Shown here: piece after piece, positions 1 to 6,081 of the stretch
Layout of the letters: every line of letters begins with the position of its first letter
Position numbering within the stretch: position 1 is the stretch's first letter
Assembly (NCBI GenBank): GCA_008501575.1
Contig: QQUO01000207.1
Coordinates: forward strand, 1 to 10,896
Direction: 5' to 3'
Source: Pseudomonadota bacterium
GTDB lineage: Bacteria > Pseudomonadota > Gammaproteobacteria > Xanthomonadales > Marinicellaceae
Length of the DNA: 10,896 nucleotides
Notes under the pieces: model-generated
The model's database searches: none
Told to the model about the DNA's origin: nothing
The model's input: only the letters and a program-made list of their open reading frames with translations
Made by a program: the position numbers and the translations under genes

Positions 1-255
1 AAGGTGGAAGGTGATTCGATGATTGGGTCGGGTAGTTTTGAAGGCGATTTGATCGTGATTGACCGCTCCCTGAACCCCGTACACAACAACATTGTGGTGG
101 CGGTGATTGACAATGACTTTACCGTTAAACGCTTGTGGTTGAAAGACAAAATCGAATTACGCCCGGAAAACCCGGACTACCAACCCATCACATTAAGCGG
201 CGAAGTGGATATGCGCATTTGGGGCGTGGTCACTGCAGTGGTTCGCAAATTTTGA
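1..255 (+). CDS. umuD: UmuD, C-terminal part (5' end outside window)
   Basis: This is the carboxy-terminal catalytic half of UmuD, a LexA-like S24 peptidase fold protein. RecA filaments trigger it to cleave itself to UmuD', which joins UmuC to form translesion polymerase V. The visible 84 residues begin inside the catalytic region. The GDSM motif supplies the serine nucleophile, and the lysine of FTVKRL about 37 residues later is the general base of the Ser-Lys dyad. The ending IWGVVTAVVRKF matches the family's last strand. The N-terminal arm and its self-cleavage site lie upstream of the window, as would any LexA operator. The frame is open from base 1, so no start can be given. umuC follows after 25 bases, the usual umuDC operon order. 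Identity is secure; completeness of the gene cannot be judged. Confidence 0.93.
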   Translation, partial: KVEGDSMIGSGSFEGDLIVIDRSLNPVHNNIVVAVIDNDFTVKRLWLKDKIELRPENPDYQPITLSGEVDMRIWGVVTAVVRKF

Positions 256-280
256 GAGCAGCAACGCTAAAATCAAAACC

Positions 281-1543
281 ATGATTGCCCTGTGTGATGT
301 TAATAATTTCTATGTCTCCTGCGAACGGGTGTTTAATCCGGCGCTGGAAAACAGGCCCGTTATTGTTTTATCGAACAATGACGGCTGTGCCGTGGCTCGC
401 TCCAATGAAGTAAAAAACCTGGGCGTTAAAATGGGCGCACCCTTGCACCAAATTCAGGATTTGGTTAAACAACATAATATCGCGGTATTTTCCTCCAACT
501 ATGTACTGTATGGCGATATGTCACAGCGGGTCGCTGATATCGTGGAACAATACAGTGACCAAACCGAAATTTACAGTATTGATGAATTATTTATTAAGTT
601 TCAGGGTTTTGAGCACATTAATCTGACCCGGCATTGCCAAAAAATGGTGAAACAGATTCACCAATGGCTGGGCTTACCGGTGTGCGTCGGCCTGGCGCCA
701 TCAAAGACCCTGGCTAAGGTGGCCAACCATTACGCCAAAAAACTCAATATCGATGGCCGTGTCCTCAACCTGTCTCATGAGTATTACATCAAGCAAGCCC
801 TGGAACACCTGCCGGTCAATGAACTATGGGGTATCGGTCGCCGTCTGTCCGAACAATTACGTCACATGGGCATTCACACTGCTTTAGAGCTGAGAAATGC
901 CGACATTAAAACCATGCGCAAGCGCTTTTCGGTGGTGATGGAGCGCACCATTTTAGAACTGCGCGGGGTTTCTTGCATTGATTTTGATGCCGATCCGGAC
1001 AAGAAAAAACAACTGATTTGTACCCGATCATTTGCCAACAAATCTTCTGATTTTGAGTTAATCAAACAAGCCGTGGCTTATCATGTCACCCGTGCCTGTG
1101 TCAGCCTGCGTCAACAAGAATCCGTGGCACAATGTTTAACCGTATTTATTAAAACCAACCGCTTTTGCCCAAATGATCGACAGTATTCAAATTCAATCAC
1201 CATTCAACTCCCTCAAGCCAGTGATTTTACCGGTCATTTTTTAACTGCCGCCAGCCATGCTTTGAAAAAAATCTACAAACCGGGCTATCTGTATAAAAAA
1301 GCCGGCATTATGCTCACCAACTTATCGGACAAAGGTGCGCTGCAAACCGACTTATTCAGCCCTGATATCAACAGCCCGAAAAACAGCCAACTGATGCACA
1401 CCCTGGATGACATCAATGAACGCTTTGGTAAGGGTAAATTAAGAAGTGCCCGAGAAGGCTTTACCCAACAATGGGCCATGAAATCAGAACGAAAATCCAA
1501 GGCATTCACCACCCGTTGGGATAACCTGCTGAACATTCGTTAA
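281..1543 (+). CDS. umuC: UmuC, Y-family DNA polymerase V catalytic subunit
   Basis: UmuC is the catalytic subunit of the error-prone SOS polymerase V (UmuD'2C), which inserts nucleotides opposite damaged template bases. The 420 residues match the family's usual size of about 420. The N terminus IALCDVNNFYVSCERVFNP carries Asp6, and YSIDELF carries Asp101 and Glu102, together the three metal-binding carboxylates of Y-family polymerases. The steric-gate region NNFYVSCE and the thumb-type motif ELWGIGRRLSEQL (about 181-193) are present. QTDLF at 355-359 fits the beta-clamp binding pentapeptide near the C terminus. The gene is intact, with no frameshift or missing catalytic residue. No convincing Shine-Dalgarno precedes the ATG, so translation may be coupled to umuD. 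SOS control would act from the promoter upstream of umuD, outside the window. The next gene converges with a 10-base gap. Confidence 0.97.
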   Translation: MIALCDVNNFYVSCERVFNPALENRPVIVLSNNDGCAVARSNEVKNLGVKMGAPLHQIQDLVKQHNIAVFSSNYVLYGDMSQRVADIVEQYSDQTEIYSIDELFIKFQGFEHINLTRHCQKMVKQIHQWLGLPVCVGLAPSKTLAKVANHYAKKLNIDGRVLNLSHEYYIKQALEHLPVNELWGIGRRLSEQLRHMGIHTALELRNADIKTMRKRFSVVMERTILELRGVSCIDFDADPDKKKQLICTRSFANKSSDFELIKQAVAYHVTRACVSLRQQESVAQCLTVFIKTNRFCPNDRQYSNSITIQLPQASDFTGHFLTAASHALKKIYKPGYLYKKAGIMLTNLSDKGALQTDLFSPDINSPKNSQLMHTLDDINERFGKGKLRSAREGFTQQWAMKSERKSKAFTTRWDNLLNIR

Positions 1544-1553
1544 TAGGTTACAT

Positions 1554-2009
1554 TCAATCCTGAGTGACTTCAGAGTTTTTCTTGTTGGCTTTGGGTTGGA
1601 GTTTACCGTTGATATCATTTAGGGCCAAATTGAATTTATCCAGCAACAGCTCCTTTTTAGCCGGATCGATGTATTTGGACTCAAAAGCATCCTGGGTTTT
1701 TTTCAAGATATCGTTTAATTTCTTATCCTGGTAATCAAGCGGTTCATAAATATCTTTGTCGGCTTCATCAAACAGACCAATCCATTTTTCTGACAAGCGC
1801 CCGTAGCTGAGCACCCGATACAGGTAACGCCCGGGGTTCTTTTGATGCCGAATCAAGCCCCAAATACCGGCCCCCAAGCACACTGGCAACAGCAGCAAAT
1901 CACGGAAACCATCGACAATCAATTTTAACTGTAGAACCACGGTGTCGTGAATCACTTCACTTCTCTGACCCGTTGACTGTTGTTTTGAATCGATTTGTTC
2001 AGCCATCAT
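1554..2009 (-). CDS. Small one-helix membrane protein of unknown function
   Basis: I do not recognise this family. From the chosen ATG it has 151 residues: a polar N terminus of about 33 residues (MMAEQIDSKQQSTGQRSEV...), one hydrophobic segment around DLLLLPVCLGAGIWGLI followed by positive residues (RHQKNPGRYLYR), then a charged, largely helical tail rich in Lys, Asp and Glu that ends NKKNSEVTQD. The basic flank after the helix suggests the long tail is cytoplasmic by the positive-inside rule; this is inference. A longer reading from TTG at 2030 is possible. I prefer ATG at 2009 (or 2006) because an AGG lies 5 bases upstream and a perfect TATAAT at 2038-2033 would start the transcript after the TTG. 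It is monocistronic by context, converging on umuC and separated from the anti-sigma gene by its own promoter-like element. Confidence 0.75.
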   Translation of the reverse strand: MMAEQIDSKQQSTGQRSEVIHDTVVLQLKLIVDGFRDLLLLPVCLGAGIWGLIRHQKNPGRYLYRVLSYGRLSEKWIGLFDEADKDIYEPLDYQDKKLNDILKKTQDAFESKYIDPAKKELLLDKFNLALNDINGKLQPKANKKNSEVTQD

Positions 2010-2032
2010 TAACACCTGAAAAAAACCCAATC

Positions 2033-2038
2033 ATTATA
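2033..2038 (-). promoter_or_regulatory. -10 element for the one-helix membrane protein gene
   Basis: Read on the minus strand this is a perfect TATAAT, with the expected transcript start about 2026, roughly 17 bases before the ATG at 2009. The best hexamer 17 bases further upstream is ATGTGA, a poor -35 match, so the call rests mainly on the -10. It implies the gene is not simply read through from the sigma operon. Confidence 0.45.
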
Positions 2039-2088
2039 AACCCAAACCGCACCATTCACATGCGACAAAAGTCATTATTTCTCACCAA

Positions 2089-2439
2089 TTAAATGGATAA
2101 AAAACGATCTTTTAGCATTTTCAAATCTTCAATAATGGCTTGTTGCTCATTGTGTAATGGCATCTTCATTTGTTCATCCATGATGATTAGCGCTTGGTTC
2201 ACTGGTTGAAGATTTGTGGCAGAATTTCGCTGATTGGTATGTATTGAAGTATAAAGCAAGCCAGCCGTAAAAATGACACTGGCAGCAACAGCCCATAACC
2301 ATGACCGATGCAGACTGGATTTTTCACTCTGCTTTTCCCATGGCGGTTTAACATAAACACCCTGAGCAAGCCTTTTTTCTGCCAGCCGGTCCAGTTCTTG
2401 GCCATCACGTTTAAGCTGGTTGATAAGTGGATCGTTCAT
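2089..2439 (-). CDS. One-helix anti-sigma-factor-like protein
   Basis: This is a probable membrane-anchored anti-sigma factor for the ECF sigma factor encoded immediately upstream. The call rests on context and topology rather than a recognised domain. The 116 residues comprise a charged cytoplasmic N-terminal part (1-45, with RDGQELDRLAEKRLAQG and the PPWE motif), one transmembrane segment around 46-64 (SWLWAVAASVIFTAGLLYT), and a polar C-terminal part predicted outside the inner membrane (65-116). The cytoplasmic part is short and lacks the HxxxCxxC signature of zinc anti-sigma domains, so binding would be by a non-zinc helical segment. Its ATG overlaps the sigma factor's TGA as ATGA, a classic translational-coupling arrangement that favours matched amounts of the two proteins. 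The alternative is an unrelated small bitopic protein in the same operon. Confidence 0.65.
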   Translation of the reverse strand: MNDPLINQLKRDGQELDRLAEKRLAQGVYVKPPWEKQSEKSSLHRSWLWAVAASVIFTAGLLYTSIHTNQRNSATNLQPVNQALIIMDEQMKMPLHNEQQAIIEDLKMLKDRFLSI

Positions 2440-2963
2440 AAGGTTTCCATTAAGTGGCGCAGTTCGAAAATTTCTCTGAGTTTGATTTTACTGCGATGTA
2501 AGTTGGTTTTCACCCAAGATTGGCTTTTATTTAATATAAAAGCCACATTTTTGATGTCAGCATCCTCTTTGTAATATAACCACAAGGCATCATAACAATC
2601 GGCTGCGACATGCTTTTTAATCAGCCGCCAAATATTGTCTTGCTCTATTTCAAGGGTGGCGGTATTTTCATTACTTGTTAACTGAACTGTGTCAACAGGG
2701 ATGAAGTAGGTTTTATCCAATTGTTGTAACAAGCGTCTGGCAATGGTGAATAACCAGGTGCTAAAGGCCCATTTTGGGTTATAGCTGTTCAGATATTGAT
2801 AGGCATTGATAAAGGTTTCTTGTAGCACATCATCTGCGTCAAAAGGGTTGTGGCAACGCGCCAGCAGATAACTGTAAAGCCGCACTTGATAGCGTGCCAC
2901 CAGCTGTGAAAAACAACCGGTGACACCTTTTTGGGCTTTTTTAATGAGCTCAGAATCAGTCAT
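2436..2963 (-). CDS. ECF-family RNA polymerase sigma factor
   Basis: This is an extracytoplasmic-function (group 4) sigma factor that would direct RNA polymerase to a small envelope or stress regulon. It has 175 residues, normal for the class. Sigma region 2 spans about 15-80, with the region 2.2 signature DADDVLQETFINAYQYL at 42-58 and region 2.3/2.4 WAFSTWLFTIARRLL at 65-79. A variable linker covers about 85-115. Region 4 spans about 122-165 with the helix-turn-helix DIKNVAFILNKSQSWVKTNLHRSKIKL. No extra C-terminal domain is present. The gene starts 3 bases after the upstream exported-protein gene stops. It has no clear Shine-Dalgarno, consistent with coupled translation, and it overlaps the anti-sigma gene by 4 bases. 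The promoter it recognises, and the ECF subgroup, cannot be assigned from sequence alone. Confidence 0.92.
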   Translation of the reverse strand: MTDSELIKKAQKGVTGCFSQLVARYQVRLYSYLLARCHNPFDADDVLQETFINAYQYLNSYNPKWAFSTWLFTIARRLLQQLDKTYFIPVDTVQLTSNENTATLEIEQDNIWRLIKKHVAADCYDALWLYYKEDADIKNVAFILNKSQSWVKTNLHRSKIKLREIFELRHLMETL

Positions 2964-2966
2964 TAA

Positions 2967-3848
2967 TTAATCAACCATTGCCTCAATCGCTAAATCAAAA
3001 GGTATTGAAGTGCTGAATACCAGATCTTTACCCTGATTAATGACTTGTAATTTTTGTATCACTGCGGCAAGAATCGGCGACTCTGCGGCCTGATTTGACA
3101 ACGCATTAATGGCCACCAAGCCATTTACGACCTGTTCAACCTGCTTAGCCGTGGCTTCATCGCGGGTACCAAAAGCCGCTTCAATTAAAAGATTAGCACC
3201 ATCGTCGATGATACTGCCTGAGATACGATTTATTTTTTGAAACACCGTTGATTTAAAGTTGCCATGATTGTCGGATAAATCGGCCCCCATATGCGCCATG
3301 GCAGACTCCACATTAACCAACAAAGTTATCAGCCCATTAGGGATGAATGTATGGTCTGAATAATGTTGATCTATCCAGTTTTTGACTTCTGTCTGATCAA
3401 AACTAACCACCATCATACGATTATTCACAACACTGGCATAAACCGAAAAATCATCGTCTGGATCGGTTGCGCTGATATGTTCAATAACTCGACCTTTATA
3501 AGCTTTGTTTGCATTAACCACCAATGTGTCATATTCATTCGCCGCAACCATTAACTGCGACACATAATCTGGAATTGAAAATTGGTCGAACTGACCCTGA
3601 AAAACCGCGGTTACATCATTATCCTGATTGCTTAAACCATACAGGGTAATCTGACCCACGGAATCAGGAACCAATGCATCGATTTTTAAATGCTTATTGG
3701 CTTTTTTTATATTCGGCAACAGCGGAATGATACGATCTCTAATCTGCGTTACATCAATGGTTAAATACCAATTAGATTCATTAAAATTAGCCGCCTGCAC
3801 ACTCAAAGACAGCAGCAACAAACTCATGATATACATGAATTTTTTCAT
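2967..3848 (-). CDS. Exported protein of unknown function, first gene of the ECF sigma operon
   Basis: This is a 293-residue protein with a clear Sec signal peptide: MKKF, a hydrophobic core MSLLLLSLSV, and a probable signal peptidase I site after VQA (residue 19). There is no lipobox cysteine and no later membrane helix, so it should be soluble in the periplasm or outside. The mature part starts NESNWYLTIDVTQIRDRI and mixes short beta-strand-like stretches (GQITLYGLSN, TAVFQGQFDQF, NRMMVVSF) with helices (ATAKQVEQVVNGL). This reminds me of exported proteins of unknown function near ECF sigma genes in related gammaproteobacteria, but I cannot name a family. TAAGGA at 3860-3855 lies 6 bases before the ATG, a good ribosome binding site. 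It is probably transcribed with the sigma and anti-sigma genes, as stop and start are 3 bases apart. A sensor, regulator or main target of the pathway are all possible. Confidence 0.85.
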   Translation of the reverse strand: MKKFMYIMSLLLLSLSVQAANFNESNWYLTIDVTQIRDRIIPLLPNIKKANKHLKIDALVPDSVGQITLYGLSNQDNDVTAVFQGQFDQFSIPDYVSQLMVAANEYDTLVVNANKAYKGRVIEHISATDPDDDFSVYASVVNNRMMVVSFDQTEVKNWIDQHYSDHTFIPNGLITLLVNVESAMAHMGADLSDNHGNFKSTVFQKINRISGSIIDDGANLLIEAAFGTRDEATAKQVEQVVNGLVAINALSNQAAESPILAAVIQKLQVINQGKDLVFSTSIPFDLAIEAMVD

Positions 3849-3924
3849 ATTTTTTCCTTAGGTAACAATTTATAAATAAGCCTGCTCACATCTCATTTCG
3901 CATTGTGAGGCTGCTTTCTTATAG

Positions 3925-3948
3925 TGAAATAAAGGCTAAAAGGTTACA
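3925..3948 (-). promoter_or_regulatory. Possible promoter of the exported protein/sigma/anti-sigma operon
   Basis: On the minus strand, TGTAACC (3948-3942) is followed, after a T-rich spacer, by a CTATAAG-like segment near 3924-3918. TGTAAC resembles -35 elements of some ECF sigma factors, which usually contain AAC, and many ECF genes activate themselves. The downstream element is not a recognised ECF -10, and the leader to the ATG would be about 70 bases. This is a weak, pattern-based call. Confidence 0.25.
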
Positions 3949-4006
3949 GTAATGATTATATTCTTAACAAAAATAAGAAACAGGTGCCAAAAGTCCAAAT
4001 AATGAC

Positions 4007-4015
4007 TGTTATACT
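4007..4015 (+). promoter_or_regulatory. Extended -10 promoter element for the recQ-like gene
   Basis: TGT followed by TATACT is an extended -10 (TGnTATAnT pattern), with no good -35 hexamer upstream, as is typical for extended -10 promoters. The transcript would start near 4022, leaving a 5' leader of about 26 bases before the ATG at 4048. A second TATAAT at 4021-4026 also lacks a -35 and would leave a very short leader. Confidence 0.45.
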
Positions 4016-4034
4016 GAGCATATAATCGAATGAC

Positions 4035-4040
4035 AGGGAG
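4035..4040 (+). promoter_or_regulatory. Ribosome binding site deciding the recQ-like start
   Basis: AGGGAG lies 7 bases before the ATG at 4048. The in-frame ATG at 4030 has no such element, and its first codons would cover this site, so 4048 is the better start. Confidence 0.75.
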
Positions 4041-4047
4041 CATAATT

Positions 4048-5970
4048 ATGAAACTGGGACAGTTACTTCAACAAACTTTTCACTTCACTGAATTTAAAGC
4101 CGGCCAACAGCAGGTGATTGAAACAATCATCGCCGGTCAATCAGCAGCCGCCATTTTCCCTACCGGATCAGGAAAGTCCCTGTGTTATCAGCTACCGGCG
4201 GTCCATTTACCAAACTTAACGCTGGTGGTTTCGCCGTTGCTGTCTTTAATGAAAGACCAGTTAGACTTTCTGTTAAAACATGGTGTTAAAGCCGCACGTC
4301 TGGATCATACCCTGGCGCGTGATGACTATGCCCAAGTCCTGCAACAGGCCAAAAACGGTGAATTGAAAATCCTCATGATTTCGGTGGAGCGTTTTAAAAA
4401 TGAACGTTTTCGCGCCCAGTTAAAGCAGATGAATATGTCACTGATGGTGGTGGATGAAGCCCATTGTATTTCCGAGTGGGGGCATAATTTCAGACCGGAT
4501 TATTTAAAGTTACCGCACTACCAGAAAGAATTTAATATTCCTCAGTGCTTATTATTGACTGCCACCGCCACACCCAAAGTGGTGGCTGATATGCGGGTCA
4601 AATTCAATATCAACGAAAACAATGTGGTGATGACCGGCTTTTATCGGGACAACTTATGCTTACAAATGAGTCCGACAGCGAGTAGCGAGAGGTTAAAAGC
4701 CTTATCAAATAGACTTAAATCCGAAACCAATGCCCCAACCATCGTTTATGTGACTTTACAAAAAACCGCGGAAACCGTGGCCGAATATTTACAGCGACAG
4801 GGTATTCAGGCACAACATTATCATGCCGGCATGCCATCCGATGAACGTGAACAGCTGCAAAACCAATTTATGGCCGGTGAAGTCAATTGTGTGGTGGCCA
4901 CCATTGCTTTTGGCATGGGCATTGATAAAGCCAATGTCCGACGGGTGATGCATTATGACTTACCTAAATCCATTGAAAATTATGCCCAGGAAATTGGCCG
5001 TGCCGGTCGTGATGACGAAACATCACTGTGTGAAGTCCTGGCCAATAAGGATGACTTACAGGTGCAGGAAAACTTTGTTTATGGCGACACCCCGGAAAAA
5101 TCGGCCATTGTAAAACTACTGCAACAAATTAGTGACACGGAAGAACCTTTTTGGGAAACCAAACTAACGGCTTTAGCCAATGCGTTAAATATTCGTGTAT
5201 TGCCCTTAAAAACCTTATTGGTTTATCTGGAGCTTGAAGGTGTTATTAGGCCAAAATTGAGTTATTTTGAAGACTACTCCTTTAAAAGTTTGACCGATCA
5301 GCAAAGCATGATTGATCTATTCGAAGGTGAGCGTCGTGATTTTATCAGCACTTTATTCCAACATTGTATCGTTAAGACAACCTGGACGTATGTTGATATA
5401 GAAGCTGTTTTAGCCAATTATAATAGCAACCGCAGTCGCATTATCACCGCACTGGAATGGCTGGACGATCAAGGTCACATCGAATTACAGGCCAAACAAG
5501 CGGTTGAGCGCTTTTCAATCACCCAAAAAAATATCGACAGCCACGGATTGGCCGATAAATTACACCAATTATTTAAAAACAAAGAACACATCGAAATTGA
5601 CCGCATACATACTATGATTGCCCTGTTTGAATCAGGTGATTGTTTGAGTCGGCAATTGGCCAATTATTTTGGTGATTATTCAGCGCCTGAGCATTGCGGT
5701 CATTGCTCGGCTTGCGAGTCCGGCGCCGTCAGTTTTCAAAGCACACAAAAACTGACACCTTTGGCACAGTTGGATTATAAGCAACTGACTGACGGCTTCT
5801 ACACTGCCATGGGCTCAGAAGGCAGCACCCTTAACACCACAAAATTCCTGTGTGGCATCCACACACCGATATTCTCACGATTAAAAATCAGAGCCCTGCC
5901 CGGCTTTGGTCAATTGCAACAGTACCCTTTTAAAACGGTCAAGACATGGATTGAATCTAAGCTTTGCTAA
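4048..5970 (+). CDS. RecQ-family ATP-dependent DNA helicase, variant domain order
   Basis: This is a superfamily 2 3'-5' DNA helicase of the RecQ family, expected to unwind DNA in recombinational repair. In 640 residues from the chosen ATG the helicase motifs are complete: motif 0 FTEFKAGQQQVI near the N terminus, Walker A PTGSGKS (38-44), motif II DEAH (136-139) followed by the RecQ loop CISEWGHNFRPDY, motif III LTATATP (170-176), and motifs V/VI ATIAFGMGIDKANVRRV and QEIGRAGRD (314-322). Four zinc-ligand cysteines follow the RecQ pattern, Cys532 in SGDCLSRQLANYFGD and CGHCSAC (550-556). They lie about 210 residues after motif VI, far later than in E. coli RecQ (380-403). The intervening region ends in a winged-helix-like stretch (NRSRIITALEWLDDQGHIEL). 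No HRDC domain is seen. The C terminus TKFLCGIHTPIF...LPGFG...YPFKTVKTWIE is shared, from memory, with a proteobacterial RecQ subfamily. I leave the symbol blank because of this divergence. Confidence 0.92.
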   Translation: MKLGQLLQQTFHFTEFKAGQQQVIETIIAGQSAAAIFPTGSGKSLCYQLPAVHLPNLTLVVSPLLSLMKDQLDFLLKHGVKAARLDHTLARDDYAQVLQQAKNGELKILMISVERFKNERFRAQLKQMNMSLMVVDEAHCISEWGHNFRPDYLKLPHYQKEFNIPQCLLLTATATPKVVADMRVKFNINENNVVMTGFYRDNLCLQMSPTASSERLKALSNRLKSETNAPTIVYVTLQKTAETVAEYLQRQGIQAQHYHAGMPSDEREQLQNQFMAGEVNCVVATIAFGMGIDKANVRRVMHYDLPKSIENYAQEIGRAGRDDETSLCEVLANKDDLQVQENFVYGDTPEKSAIVKLLQQISDTEEPFWETKLTALANALNIRVLPLKTLLVYLELEGVIRPKLSYFEDYSFKSLTDQQSMIDLFEGERRDFISTLFQHCIVKTTWTYVDIEAVLANYNSNRSRIITALEWLDDQGHIELQAKQAVERFSITQKNIDSHGLADKLHQLFKNKEHIEIDRIHTMIALFESGDCLSRQLANYFGDYSAPEHCGHCSACESGAVSFQSTQKLTPLAQLDYKQLTDGFYTAMGSEGSTLNTTKFLCGIHTPIFSRLKIRALPGFGQLQQYPFKTVKTWIESKLC

Positions 5971-5997
5971 CGCTTAACTTCCATCAACTGATAACAA

Positions 5998-6035
5998 CGC
6001 AGATTAAAATTACTTTTGAAAAGATTGAATCTGCG
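5998..6035. repeat. Imperfectly spaced inverted repeat CGCAGATT / AATCTGCG
   Basis: CGCAGATT (5998-6005) and AATCTGCG (6028-6035) form a perfect 8-base inverted repeat around a 22-base AT-rich spacer that itself contains AAAA/TTTT pairing. No T-run follows, so it is a poor intrinsic terminator for the helicase gene. The right arm overlaps a candidate -35 hexamer of the next gene, which would suit an operator. Either role is inference. Confidence 0.5.
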
Positions 6036-6053
6036 GTTAGGGAATTATAGAAT
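6025..6053 (+). promoter_or_regulatory. Sigma-70-type promoter for the TonB-domain/propeller gene
   Basis: TTGAAT (6025-6030), a 17-base spacer and TAGAAT (6048-6053) match the vegetative promoter consensus at 4 of 6 and 5 of 6 positions with ideal spacing. The transcript would start about 6060, some 20 bases before the ATG. The downstream gene has no visible Shine-Dalgarno, so the short leader is notable. Confidence 0.45.
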
Positions 6054-6081
6054 CGTCTAATATTTATTACTGAATCCATTT

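Noticed and set aside
1285..1536. Open frames antisense to umuC (also 874-1065)
   Set aside because: Their translations show no recognisable family, and the sense strand carries intact UmuC throughout.
1560..1580. CTGA/TCAG stem followed by a T-run as a umuC terminator
   Set aside because: The stem is only 4 clean base pairs and lies within the 3' coding end of the convergent gene; too weak to annotate.
2010..2030. TTG start at 2030 giving a 158-residue version of the one-helix membrane protein
   Set aside because: A perfect TATAAT at 2038-2033 would start transcription after this codon, and the AGG ribosome binding site suits the ATG at 2009.
4030..4047. ATG at 4030 as start of the RecQ-like helicase
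   Set aside because: It has no ribosome binding site, and its codons span the AGGGAG that serves the ATG at 4048; RecQ homology begins at the later start.
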